Source of the DNA: an uncultured Mediterraneibacter sp.
Lineage (GTDB): Bacteria > Bacillota > Clostridia > Lachnospirales > Lachnospiraceae
Reading direction: 5' to 3'
Length of the DNA stretch: 64,000 nt
Assembly: GCA_944377745.1 (NCBI GenBank)
Contig: CALWFV010000008.1
Location: forward strand, 1-64,000
Shown here piece by piece: positions 54,090 to 62,654 of this stretch (positions within the stretch are counted from its first letter, which is position 1; each line of letters opens with the position of its first letter). The notes beneath the pieces were generated by a model. It was not told the DNA's origin. It did not search any database and saw nothing but the letters and a program-made list of their open reading frames with translations. The translations under genes and the position numbers were made by a program.

Positions 54090-54764
54090 ATGTTTTATAA
54101 ATCAAGAAAAATATTTACCAGACTCGCCGACAGACTGCTGGAAGGGCTGACATGGAAGAAATTCTTCCTCATCGTCCTCGGCGCGGCGATCTGCTCTTTC
54201 GGAATACACAATATCCACCAGAGGACAGCGATCACCGAGGGCGGCGTGATCGGGATGATGCTGCTCATTGACCGGTGGCTTGGCCTTCCGCCTGCGGTCA
54301 TCACTCCCATACTGGACATCACCTGCTATCTGCTCGCCTTCAGGTACCTGGGCGGACGGTTTATCCGGATCTCCATCCTGTCCACCGTGAGCGTTTCCCT
54401 GTTCTATGACTTCTGGGAAATGTTCCCGCCCATGCTCCCCGATCTGTCCGGCTATCCGCTGATCGCAGCGCTCGCCGGCGGTATGTTCGTGGGAATCGGC
54501 GTAGGACTGATCGTCCGTCAGGGCGGTTCCAGCGGCGGAGACGACGCACTGGCGCTGACCATCTCCCGTCTGACCCACTGGAAGCTGTCACGGGCATACC
54601 TTTTCACTGACCTGACGGTCCTGCTCCTGTCGCTGAGCTACATCCCCCTTAGGAGGATCGTGTTCTCCCTCATCACCGTGACCGTCTCTTCCCTTCTGAT
54701 CGACTGGGTGCAGAATCTGAAATTCAGACGCTCCTGTACGGAATGCGAGGGGGAAGGAATATAA
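54090..54764 (+). CDS. YitT family membrane protein
   Basis: A 224-residue protein with about five or six hydrophobic helices: FFLIVLGAAICSFGIHNIHQ, AITEGGVIGMMLLIDRWLGL (the TxGG-type motif of YitT/DUF161 proteins), IAALAGGMFVGIGVGLIVRQ followed by GGSSGGDDALALTISR. The family is of unknown function, possibly transport. The usual C-terminal soluble DUF2179 domain is absent, so this is the short form. AGAGGAGG precedes the ATG. Placed under a MerR-type promoter, so it may be part of a drug or stress response. Confidence 0.85.
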   Translation: MFYKSRKIFTRLADRLLEGLTWKKFFLIVLGAAICSFGIHNIHQRTAITEGGVIGMMLLIDRWLGLPPAVITPILDITCYLLAFRYLGGRFIRISILSTVSVSLFYDFWEMFPPMLPDLSGYPLIAALAGGMFVGIGVGLIVRQGGSSGGDDALALTISRLTHWKLSRAYLFTDLTVLLLSLSYIPLRRIVFSLITVTVSSLLIDWVQNLKFRRSCTECEGEGI

Positions 54765-54787
54765 ACGTTTTATAAGAAAAGACAGAA

Positions 54788-54836
54788 ATATCCGGGTCTC
54801 GCGCCGCCAGCGCAATTCCCGGATATCCCTGTTTCA
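54788..54836. terminator. Bidirectional terminator between YitT-like and GH32 genes
   Basis: ATATCCGGG (54788-54796) pairs with CCCGGATAT (54828-54836) around a GC-rich loop; on the minus strand it is followed by TTCTGTCTTTTC. Confidence 0.5.
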
Positions 54837-54862
54837 GATCCATTTTATCTGATCATAAAAGT

Positions 54863-56311
54863 TCAGATCACTTCCAGTTTATATTTTTCACACTCGGACA
54901 GTTTGATCTCTCTTTCTTCGTTTTCAAGATAGATCCGCGTAGTAAATACAGCTTCTCCTCCATTTACAAAGAGTTCCACAATGGAACTGTCAACGAGAAT
55001 CAGAAGGTTCTCCACGGCCTCCTCGATACGGCAGACCCTTCTGTCTCTTCCGCCGCCGCAGACGGCGGGCTTCCCGTTCCGGTCAAGGAAAGAAAGCTCC
55101 GTTTTATTTCCCTCTGCCGTGATCGTCATCCCATTCTCCTCTGTGCCGATCCGGATCCGAGTCTGTCTGCCCCCGATCCCGCGCACGTCCAGCTTCACTG
55201 TCTTTTCCGCCCAGCAGTATCTTTCCTTCTCCGCAGAGACCTCCTCCCACTCAAGCTCAAAGAGTTCTCTGACCGGCATCCGGAGGATCCTTCCTTCCCT
55301 GCACTCAAGCTCACAGGGAATGGTCAGGCAGTGCTGCCAGCCGTTTTTCACAGAAAGGTTCCGATACGTCTCCGCCGTATCCGGCATCCCTGCCCAGCCG
55401 ATCAGGATCCGTCTCCCGTCCTCCGCTTCAAAGCTCTGAGGAGCATAGAAATCAAATCCCATGTCCCATTCCCGGAAAGTGGCCTCCGGGTCCGCATCCC
55501 GGCTCAGGAGAGAAAAGCCGGACTGATAGATATTCTGGAAACGCTCTTCCTCCGCTTCCAGTCCCTGGGGACAGAAAGACAGGACTTTTTCCCCGTCCAG
55601 TTCAAAAAGATCGGGACATTCCCACATATAGCCAAATGGTTTCACCGAGTCGATCTTCCGTAAGAACTCCCACTTTTTCCTGTCATCCGAGACATAGACC
55701 AGGGCAGCACCCCTGTCCCGGCGCTTTCCATCCTCAGCCCACGCCCTTGCCCGGGCACCAAGGATCATATAATACCGTCCGTCTTCTTTCCATACTTTGG
55801 GGTCACGCACATGCTGCGTGATCTCTTCCGGATAGTCTTCCATCCCCAGCAGTTTCGTCTTCCCGGACATGTGCTGTCCGTCTTCTGATTCCACCAGGAT
55901 CTGGGTGGAGACTCTCCCTGCGTCGATATAGTCGTAATCGCCTGCCAGCTTTACATTTCCGGTATAAAACACATACATGCGGCCGTCTTCCACCAGGGCA
56001 GAGCCGGAGTAGACTCCGCTTCTGTCCTCCGGGATATCCGTGGTCAGGACCGGGTCCTTATACTCCCAGTGGAGCAGGTCCGTGCTCGTGCAGTGCCCCC
56101 AGTATCCGCCCCCGCCGTTCACATTCAGCGGGGAATACTGAAAATATGCATGATAGATCCCGTTGAACTGGCAGAGCCCGTTGGGGTCGTTGATCCACCC
56201 CACCGGAGGCATGATATGGAATCCGGTCCGGAAAGGACAGCTTTTGACTGTCCCCTCCATCCTTTCTTCCTCTGCCTTTGCCTTCTGAAAATTGTCAAAC
56301 CCCTTCTCCAT
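54863..56311 (-). CDS. scrB: Sucrose-6-phosphate hydrolase, GH32
   Basis: A 482-residue GH32 enzyme with the three acidic motifs: WINDPNGL (nucleophile Asp, about 40), HVRDPKVWKEDG (transition-state Asp) and WECPDLFELDG (acid/base Glu), then the C-terminal beta sandwich. Hydrolyses phosphorylated sucrose from the adjacent PTS permease. The ATG at 56311 has AGGGTGG close before it, and the upstream ATG at 56332 would overlap the PTS gene, so 56311 is used. Sits 10 bases after the permease stop. A specificity for related fructosides is not excluded. Confidence 0.88.
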   Translation of the reverse strand: MEKGFDNFQKAKAEEERMEGTVKSCPFRTGFHIMPPVGWINDPNGLCQFNGIYHAYFQYSPLNVNGGGGYWGHCTSTDLLHWEYKDPVLTTDIPEDRSGVYSGSALVEDGRMYVFYTGNVKLAGDYDYIDAGRVSTQILVESEDGQHMSGKTKLLGMEDYPEEITQHVRDPKVWKEDGRYYMILGARARAWAEDGKRRDRGAALVYVSDDRKKWEFLRKIDSVKPFGYMWECPDLFELDGEKVLSFCPQGLEAEEERFQNIYQSGFSLLSRDADPEATFREWDMGFDFYAPQSFEAEDGRRILIGWAGMPDTAETYRNLSVKNGWQHCLTIPCELECREGRILRMPVRELFELEWEEVSAEKERYCWAEKTVKLDVRGIGGRQTRIRIGTEENGMTITAEGNKTELSFLDRNGKPAVCGGGRDRRVCRIEEAVENLLILVDSSIVELFVNGGEAVFTTRIYLENEEREIKLSECEKYKLEVI

Positions 56312-56321
56312 AGCTGCCACC

Positions 56322-58325
56322 CTATTTCGCAATGACCGCGATCTTGTCGCCGGCTTTCACATTCCTTTCCGCTTCTCTTTCCATATGACTTCCCTCAACA
56401 GGTTCCGTAAAGATCAGGCAGGCCGATGTATCATATCCCTCTGCCGCGATCTTTTCTCTGTCAAAGTCCATGATCAGGTCGCCTTTTTTCAGGCTCTGTC
56501 CGTCTGAGACATGTACGTCGAAATATTTTCCCTGAAGATTTACCGTATCAATGCCCACATGGATCAGGATGCCGTTTCCGGCCGCCGTCCTGAGACCCAC
56601 AGCATGTTTCGTATCCATCACCATCTCTACCACACAGTCCGCCGGGGCGTAGATCTTTCCGTCGGCAGGGACGATCGCGAGACCGTCTCCCAGAATCTTC
56701 TGTGCAAACGTCGGATCATTCACCTTCTCGATCCCGATCAGCTCGCCGTCCGCAAATGCATCCAGCTCTTCCGGGAGCTCCGCTCTTTCTGCCGCTCCGT
56801 TTTCTGCCGCAGTCACGTCTGTCTGCGCTGCTCCGGATGAAGGGATCTGATCCCCGCCTGCAGCAGAGCCGGTTCCTGCCTCTCCGGCGTTCTTATTTCC
56901 CGCTGCACCCGCAGGCTTCATTCTGTTAAATCCGATTCCGAGCAGGAAGGCAAAAATAAATCCTGCTGCCAGAGCGATCACATGAGCAATGATATAATTA
57001 ACATAGCCATTGTGCGCCGGATCTGCAAGTGCGATCCCGGGAACCACTGTTGTCCCGAATCCCAGAGCCGCCAGATCTGAAAAGTAGACCACCGCGCCGC
57101 CGACTGCGCCGCCCAGGCATCCTCCGATGAGCGGGTAGCGATATCTTAAGTTCACACCGAAGAGAGCCGGTTCCGTAACACCGAAGAGTTCGGAGATAAA
57201 GCTGGGGATACATAATTCTTTTGCTTTGGCATCTTTTAAGTGTCCCGCCAGATATCCCAGCACTGCGCCGCCCTGAGCTGTCATGGCAACAGACATCAGC
57301 GGGTTTAAGAAGTTCCTTCCCGTGTCCACGAGAAGCTGTGACTCGATGGCGCCAAACACATGGTGCAGTCCGGTGATGACAATGAGCTGCTGTACCGCGG
57401 AAAATGCCGCGTATCCGATCACGCCCAGATGCTGCGTCATCCATACAAGCACTGCTGTGATCCCGTTTGCTAGTCCTCGTCCCACCGGTCCGACGATCAT
57501 AAACAGGAGGAAGGAACTTACCAGCGTTGTAAGCAGCGGCGAGACAAGAAGTCTTACCACTTCCGGTACCTTCTTCTCAAAGAAGATATCCAGCTTTGCC
57601 GTGACGACGCCGATCAGCAGCGCCACGATGATGCCGCCCTGAAAACCGATCAGTTCCACCGGCAGGCCGAAGATATGAAGCGTAGTCACTTCCACCGTGC
57701 CCTGCGCCGCCGCGCTTGCGTCAGCCAGGCTGTTGGTCAGCATAATCCATCCCATTACGATACCCATGATCGGGCGTCCGCCGAACCGCTTGACCGTACT
57801 GTACGCCACGCAAAGCGGCAGGAATCCGAAGATCGCTCCGGAGGAAATATTGATCAGTCTTGAGATTCCGTACAGTGTATCGTTATTCTGGACAAATTCG
57901 ATATTCCCAAGCACGCTGGACAGACCGGTCAGAAGCGCCGCCGCCAGGATTCCCGGCATGATCTCGATGAAAACATCCGAGAGAGCTTTCAGCGCTTTCT
58001 GGAACGGGTTCATCCTTTTGTTTGCCTTTGTTTTCAGATCACCCAGGCTCATGCTGTCCATATGTATGGAATCTGCCAGTACCTGACACACATCGTTGAC
58101 AAGTCCCGCTCCGAAGATGATCTGCAGCTGGTCCCCTGCGACGAAGACGCCTTTGACAAGATCCACATTCTCGATCGCCTGCGTATCCGCCTTGTCGTTG
58201 TCCTCCAGAACGAGGCGCAGACGTGTCGCGCAGTGGGCAACGCCGAGGATATTGTCGCGCCCACCGGCAAGCCTTACAATTTCTGCTGATATATTTTCAT
58301 ATCGCTGTCTTTTTTCAGCATCCAT
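56322..58325 (-). CDS. scrA: PTS sugar transporter subunit IIBCA, sucrose/beta-glucoside type
   Basis: A 667-residue phosphotransferase permease: IIB at the N-terminus with the phospho-Cys motif GVAHCATRLRLVLED (Cys about 32); IIC membrane domain about 110-480 including GGIIVALLIGVVTAKLDIFF and SELFGVTEPALFGVNLRYRY; IIA at the C-terminus (from about 540) with HAVGLRTAAGNGILIHVGID (phospho-His). An Ala/Gly-rich linker joins IIC and IIA. Phosphorylates its sugar during uptake; pairing with GH32 suggests sucrose (inference), though relatives take trehalose or beta-glucosides. First gene of the operon, divergent from an AraC regulator. Confidence 0.87.
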   Translation of the reverse strand: MDAEKRQRYENISAEIVRLAGGRDNILGVAHCATRLRLVLEDNDKADTQAIENVDLVKGVFVAGDQLQIIFGAGLVNDVCQVLADSIHMDSMSLGDLKTKANKRMNPFQKALKALSDVFIEIMPGILAAALLTGLSSVLGNIEFVQNNDTLYGISRLINISSGAIFGFLPLCVAYSTVKRFGGRPIMGIVMGWIMLTNSLADASAAAQGTVEVTTLHIFGLPVELIGFQGGIIVALLIGVVTAKLDIFFEKKVPEVVRLLVSPLLTTLVSSFLLFMIVGPVGRGLANGITAVLVWMTQHLGVIGYAAFSAVQQLIVITGLHHVFGAIESQLLVDTGRNFLNPLMSVAMTAQGGAVLGYLAGHLKDAKAKELCIPSFISELFGVTEPALFGVNLRYRYPLIGGCLGGAVGGAVVYFSDLAALGFGTTVVPGIALADPAHNGYVNYIIAHVIALAAGFIFAFLLGIGFNRMKPAGAAGNKNAGEAGTGSAAGGDQIPSSGAAQTDVTAAENGAAERAELPEELDAFADGELIGIEKVNDPTFAQKILGDGLAIVPADGKIYAPADCVVEMVMDTKHAVGLRTAAGNGILIHVGIDTVNLQGKYFDVHVSDGQSLKKGDLIMDFDREKIAAEGYDTSACLIFTEPVEGSHMEREAERNVKAGDKIAVIAK

Positions 58326-58386
58326 TTTCTGATACCTCCCATATCATTTCAATCCTTTTTCCCTGCAGCCGCGGTCTGCTTCCGCC

Positions 58387-58406
58387 GTTGCAGCATACGC
58401 TGCAAC
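58387..58406. promoter_or_regulatory. Perfect palindrome upstream of the PTS gene
   Basis: GTTGCAGC (58387-58394) and GCTGCAAC (58399-58406), 4-base spacer, about 60 bases before the PTS start: an operator or leader hairpin. The 58407-58510 part is very AT-rich with a TATAAT (minus strand, 58457-58462), but I found no well-spaced -35. Confidence 0.45.
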
Positions 58407-58526
58407 TCTTTACCATGGTATGGACAACTGCTGTTTCCTTTGTCCTTGCAATTACTATTATACTGAAATATAATTGTTATTATATAGACAAATGTTGTTT
58501 TATCATACAGTATTGTTGGAGGAATC

Positions 58527-59348
58527 ATGAAAGATTATATTTTTTCAAATGACTTTTCAAGAAATCTGGACGCCATGATCTACACCTGCGGTTACGAGAC
58601 CTGTGACCCCTCCCACAGTTACGGCCCTGTGGTGCGCAGCGGGTATCTGATCCATTATATCCTGAAAGGGAAAGGGATCTACAAAACGGACGGCCATATC
58701 TATCAGCTCTCTGAGGGCGACGCCTTCCTGATCCGCCCGAACACGCTGATCTACTATGAAGCGGATAAGTATCTTCCCTGGACCTATACATGGATCGGTT
58801 TCCAGGGGATCAAGATAGAGGAATACCTCAAGAGGACTTCCCTCCTGGAGACACCCTATTTCCACTACGGAAAGGACGACCGTGTCCGGCTCTGCCACGA
58901 GAAGATGTTCGAGGCGTATAACCTGCCGGAGAACCGTGATCTGATGATGAACAGTATCCTGTATGAATACCTCTATCTCCTTGCCAGCAAATTCCCGAGG
59001 AAATATATTCCGCCCAAGGAGAAAAAGATCACTTACGTGGAGGAGGCGCTGCGCTATATCGAGAACAACTATGCCCACCAGGTCAACATTCAGGTCATCG
59101 CGGATCACCTGAACATCGAGCGCACTTACCTGTACCGGCTCTTCAAAGATATCACCGAAACCTCTCCCCAGGAATATCTTCTGGACTTCCGTATCCGCCG
59201 GGCATGTACGCTCCTTAAGGAAACCGATCTTCCGATCAGTGATATCGCAAGATCTGTCGGATATGACGACGCGCTGTATTTTTCCAGGCTGTTTAAACAG
59301 AAGAAAGGGCGGACGCCCACGCAGTACCGGAAGGAGAAGAAAAGCTGA
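58527..59348 (+). CDS. AraC family regulator of the sucrose PTS operon
   Basis: A 273-residue protein with an N-terminal cupin-like sugar-sensing domain (YLIHYILKGKGIYKTDGHIY, then QLSEGDAFLIRPN) and two C-terminal HTH motifs: VNIQVIADHLNIERTYLYRLFKDI and ISDIARSVGYDDALYFSRLFKQKK. GGAGGAATC precedes the ATG. Divergent from the PTS-GH32 operon, so the likely activator; sucrose operons are more often controlled by LacI proteins or antiterminators, so this arrangement is less usual. Confidence 0.87.
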   Translation: MKDYIFSNDFSRNLDAMIYTCGYETCDPSHSYGPVVRSGYLIHYILKGKGIYKTDGHIYQLSEGDAFLIRPNTLIYYEADKYLPWTYTWIGFQGIKIEEYLKRTSLLETPYFHYGKDDRVRLCHEKMFEAYNLPENRDLMMNSILYEYLYLLASKFPRKYIPPKEKKITYVEEALRYIENNYAHQVNIQVIADHLNIERTYLYRLFKDITETSPQEYLLDFRIRRACTLLKETDLPISDIARSVGYDDALYFSRLFKQKKGRTPTQYRKEKKS

Positions 59349-59368
59349 CATTGGCAGACGCGTATAGC

Positions 59369-59417
59369 AGAAGCAGGAGCATGCCGTCCGGCACGCTCCT
59401 GCTTCTCTACTTTTATA
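59369..59417 (+). terminator. Terminator after the AraC gene (58527)
   Basis: AGAAGCAGGAGC (59369-59380) pairs with GCTCCTGCTTCT (59395-59406), extended by CCG/CGG near the loop, followed by CTACTTTTATATT. Confidence 0.75.
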
Positions 59418-59484
59418 TTATTGATCTTATAACGCCAGGTTCAAAGATATCTTCAACCCCGTACCTTCGGATCTATGCACCTCT

Positions 59485-60948
59485 CTATCTGTGCATGGAG
59501 AAGGAATCCTCATCATAATTGCTCAGGTTCTTGTAGATTCCCCTGCCATCCGCCTCTTTGATCAGTGCGTCTCTGGATTTTTTCGCCAGTTTCTGATCCT
59601 TGAAGGAACTCGGTCCGCCGACACACCCTCCGTCGCATGCCATACCCTCAATGAAATCTTCTGGAAGTTTTCCGAGCTTCATGAGCAGGAGAGCCTTCTT
59701 ACACTCAGCCGCCCCATTCGCCTTGCAGACTTTGATGTCAACGTCATTTCCGGACTCTTTGAGACTCTCCATCACCGCCGCTGCGACGCCGCCGGAGTTT
59801 CCGAAGCGCTTTCCGAAGACGGAAGCCTCCTGGTATGTATTCTCAACCGGCTCAAGTTCCACACCTTTCGCGCGCATCATCGCACGGATCTCACTGTAGG
59901 TCATCGCATAGTCTGCATTCCCCTCGATCTTCTGATCCACAACCTCTGATTTCTTTGCCAGGCAGGGACCGATAAACACCGTCACCGCTTCCGGATCCTT
60001 TGCCTTAATCAGACGGGATACACCGCACATCGGGGATACCGTTGTGGAGACCGCGTCGTTCAGTTCCGGATAATGTTTTCTTACCATATTAACAAATCCC
60101 GGACAACAGGAGGTCACTTTCTTCTTTCCTTCCTGATAAGCCTCGCGCCACTCTTCCGCCTCGCTCTTCGCTGTCAGATCTCCGCCCAGTCCAACTTCAA
60201 CAAACTCGGTAAATCCAAGATCTTTCATGGCTTTTCTCCAGCTCGCCATGGTGATGTCCGGTCCGAACTGGCCTTCCGTTGCCGGTGCCAGCATCGCATA
60301 GACATGTTTCCCTGATCTGATGGCCTTGATTACATCCACAATCCAGGTCTTTGATCCAATCGCCCCAAACGGACAGCTGTGGATACATTTCCCGCAGCGA
60401 ATGCATTTTTCTTCATCGATAATGGAAATACCATACTCATCATAGGAAATCGCATCTACCGGACAACTGAACTTACAGGGTCTCTGCAGATGAGCAATGG
60501 CATTGTACGGACAGGCCTCCGCGCATTTTCCGCACTCCTTGCATTTTGAAGGATCAATATGCGAACGATGTCGTCCTGCTTCGATCGCTCCAAAATTACA
60601 TGCGTTGATACATGCTTTTCCAATACAGTTCTGACAGTTTTCTGTGACCGTATAGCTGGAGATAGGGCAGTCCTCACAGGCAGAACTGATAACCTGGATC
60701 ACATTGCCGTCATCATTCAGCCCGGGAGCCTTTCCTTCGGCAAGACGTACGCGCTGTCTGATGATCTCTCTCTCCTTATAAATACAGCATCGGAACTGGG
60801 GTATCGGTCCCGGGATCAGTTTCATCGGGATCTCATCTTTGCGTTCTTCCAGTTCTCCGGCAAAGGCAAGCCTTGCAACTTCTTCCAAAACCGCATGTTT
60901 GATCTTGATCACATTAGCGTCTGCGTACCTCACAATTTTTCCCTCCAT
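59485..60948 (-). CDS. [FeFe] hydrogenase, group B-like, with N-terminal ferredoxin domains
   Basis: A 487-residue protein. N-terminal Cys motifs CEDCPISSYTVTENCQNCIG with KACINACNFGAI, CKECGKCAEACPYNAI and CIRCGKCIHSCPFGAI bind [4Fe-4S] clusters. The H-cluster motifs are present but variant: L1 TSCCPGFVN, L2 GPCLAKKSE (usual MPC), L3 GMACDGGCVGGPSSF. TSCCP places it with the group B enzymes, whose physiological role is unsettled. Cytoplasmic, likely ferredoxin-linked. The start at 60948 (MEGKIVRYADANV) agrees with relatives; a frame open to 60996 lacks a ribosome site. No maturation (hydEFG) genes are in the window. Confidence 0.87.
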   Translation of the reverse strand: MEGKIVRYADANVIKIKHAVLEEVARLAFAGELEERKDEIPMKLIPGPIPQFRCCIYKEREIIRQRVRLAEGKAPGLNDDGNVIQVISSACEDCPISSYTVTENCQNCIGKACINACNFGAIEAGRHRSHIDPSKCKECGKCAEACPYNAIAHLQRPCKFSCPVDAISYDEYGISIIDEEKCIRCGKCIHSCPFGAIGSKTWIVDVIKAIRSGKHVYAMLAPATEGQFGPDITMASWRKAMKDLGFTEFVEVGLGGDLTAKSEAEEWREAYQEGKKKVTSCCPGFVNMVRKHYPELNDAVSTTVSPMCGVSRLIKAKDPEAVTVFIGPCLAKKSEVVDQKIEGNADYAMTYSEIRAMMRAKGVELEPVENTYQEASVFGKRFGNSGGVAAAVMESLKESGNDVDIKVCKANGAAECKKALLLMKLGKLPEDFIEGMACDGGCVGGPSSFKDQKLAKKSRDALIKEADGRGIYKNLSNYDEDSFSMHR

Positions 60949-61126
60949 AAAAACACGTTTATTCTCTGTTTTAAAGTCCCCGAAAAGGCACTTCATCTAG
61001 AGATTATGATACCATGAGAGAAAAATTTTGCCTAGTGATTTTATTAACAAACCCGCCTCTTCCGTGTACAATTTGAGGAACAATCCGCCTGCCGCACAGT
61101 ATTTTTACCGGTCTCTGTCCTCTTTT

Positions 61127-62221
61127 TTATTTTCCAAAATACGCTCTGATCTCCTGCATTCTCTTCCCCTGCTCCACATGGAACGGGCATCTGGAATCGC
61201 AGTGCCCGCAGGAAATGCAGTCTCCCGCCGTCTTCTGCAGGTTCATATAGTGGTCTTTTGCAAGGGCGTCCCCGTCGCGGGACAGGTCATAGTATTTATT
61301 GATCAGCCCAACGTCAATCCCTGCCGGACACGGCTGGCAGTGATTGCAGTAGACACAGATCCCTTCCGCGTCCTGGGGCGCGAACGTTCCGATCACGGAA
61401 TAGTCCTTCTCTTCCGGAGAAGCCTCCAGAAATCCCAGGATCCGCTTCAGGTCCTCTCTTCCCCGTATCCCGGGCAGCACGGTTACCACGCCCGGCTTAT
61501 CCAGCGCATACTGGATACACTGATATTCCGTCAGCGCCTTTTTAAACGGGGATGTTTTTGCATTCAGGAGCTGTCCGCCCCCGAAAGCCTTCATAACAGA
61601 GATCGCCACGCCCTCTGCCTCGCATCTGCGATAGAGCGCGCTCCTCTCGTCCACACTTCCGATGGCATATTCTCCCCGGCGGTAGTCATAGGCAGGATTG
61701 ATGCTGAACATGAGCATATCGATCAGTCCCATATCAAGGATCTTTTCCACGACATCCGGCGTATGGGAGGACAGTCCGATATGGCGGATCACGCCCTGCT
61801 CCTTCAGACGCTTCATATAGTCCAGGGTCCCCCCGGAGATCACCTTGTCAAGATCCGCCGATTCGTCGATGCAGTGGATAAATCCAAAATCAATATAGTC
61901 TGTCTTCATCATCTCAAGCTGCCAGTCCACAGATTTTTTGATCTTGTCAAGATCCAGCGTCCATCCGTAAGTTCCGGTCCTGTACTCCGCCCCGAAATGC
62001 ACCTGGAAATATACCTTGTTGCGGCATCCCGCCACTGCTCTCCCAAAGGGAGCAAAAGGAACATCATCCGCTGCCGCCATATCAAAATAATTGATCCCGT
62101 TCTCAAGTGCCATCTCAACGGAAGCCTGGACTTCCTTCTCTCCCGACTGCCCCATAGAACTGTTTCCCAGTCCCAGGATACTGATCTCTTCCGTGCCTCT
62201 CGGCAGCTTTCTATACTCCAT
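61127..62221 (-). CDS. Aldo/keto reductase with C-terminal ferredoxin-type domain
   Basis: A 364-residue protein: TIM-barrel aldo/keto reductase fold (SILGLGNSSMG, GINYFDMAAADD, DYIDFGFIHCIDE with catalytic-type His, GLSSHTPDVVEKIL) followed by two Cys clusters CVYCNHCQPCPAGIDV and CISCGHCDSRCPFHV (about 290-350) for [4Fe-4S] centres. Such fusion proteins are typical of anaerobes; substrate unknown. AGGAGG lies nine bases before the ATG. The gene overlaps the upstream MerR gene by 11 bases, so they are co-transcribed. Confidence 0.88.
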   Translation of the reverse strand: MEYRKLPRGTEEISILGLGNSSMGQSGEKEVQASVEMALENGINYFDMAAADDVPFAPFGRAVAGCRNKVYFQVHFGAEYRTGTYGWTLDLDKIKKSVDWQLEMMKTDYIDFGFIHCIDESADLDKVISGGTLDYMKRLKEQGVIRHIGLSSHTPDVVEKILDMGLIDMLMFSINPAYDYRRGEYAIGSVDERSALYRRCEAEGVAISVMKAFGGGQLLNAKTSPFKKALTEYQCIQYALDKPGVVTVLPGIRGREDLKRILGFLEASPEEKDYSVIGTFAPQDAEGICVYCNHCQPCPAGIDVGLINKYYDLSRDGDALAKDHYMNLQKTAGDCISCGHCDSRCPFHVEQGKRMQEIRAYFGK

Positions 62222-62576
62222 AGTTTCTTTCCTCCTGAATCTGTTTCTTCTCCCGGATCAGAAAATCTATTTTATCAAGCAGTTTCTGCTTCTGGTGGAT
62301 CTCCTGAAGCAGTTCCCCTCTCCGGGCCTTAAGCATAAGGATCCGTTCTCTGTCTCCCTGTCCGTTCTCCGGCAGCGAGAGGTATTTCTTTATCTCGCCG
62401 CAGGACATTCCCGATTCGGTAAGAATGCAGATCAGTCCCAGAATCCTGATATCATCATCGCTATATTCTCTTGTGCCGTCCTCATTTCCTCTTCCCGGAA
62501 GCAGGCCGCAGGACTCATACTTTTTCAGCTTTTCCACCGGCAGACAGAATTTCTCCCCAAGTTCCTGGATCGTCAT
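62211..62576 (-). CDS. MerR family transcriptional regulator of the aldo/keto reductase
   Basis: A 121-residue small MerR protein: HTH MTIQELGEKFCLPVEKLKKY, wing ESCGLLPGRGNEDGTREYSD, CILTESGMSCGEIKKYLSLP, then a dimerising coiled coil; no ligand domain or metal-binding Cys pair at the C-terminus. Overlaps the reductase gene by 11 bases, hence its probable regulator. Confidence 0.85.
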   Translation of the reverse strand: MTIQELGEKFCLPVEKLKKYESCGLLPGRGNEDGTREYSDDDIRILGLICILTESGMSCGEIKKYLSLPENGQGDRERILMLKARRGELLQEIHQKQKLLDKIDFLIREKKQIQEERNYGV

Positions 62577-62654
62577 AGTGTTTCTCTCCTTTGGTTATCC
62601 CTCTGATCACACTTATTGTATCTTTCTGTCTTTTATTAGTCCAATACTTCTATT

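Noticed and set aside
61028..62332. 434-codon open frame on the plus strand
   Set aside because: Antisense to the aldo/keto reductase, whose motifs are unmistakable.
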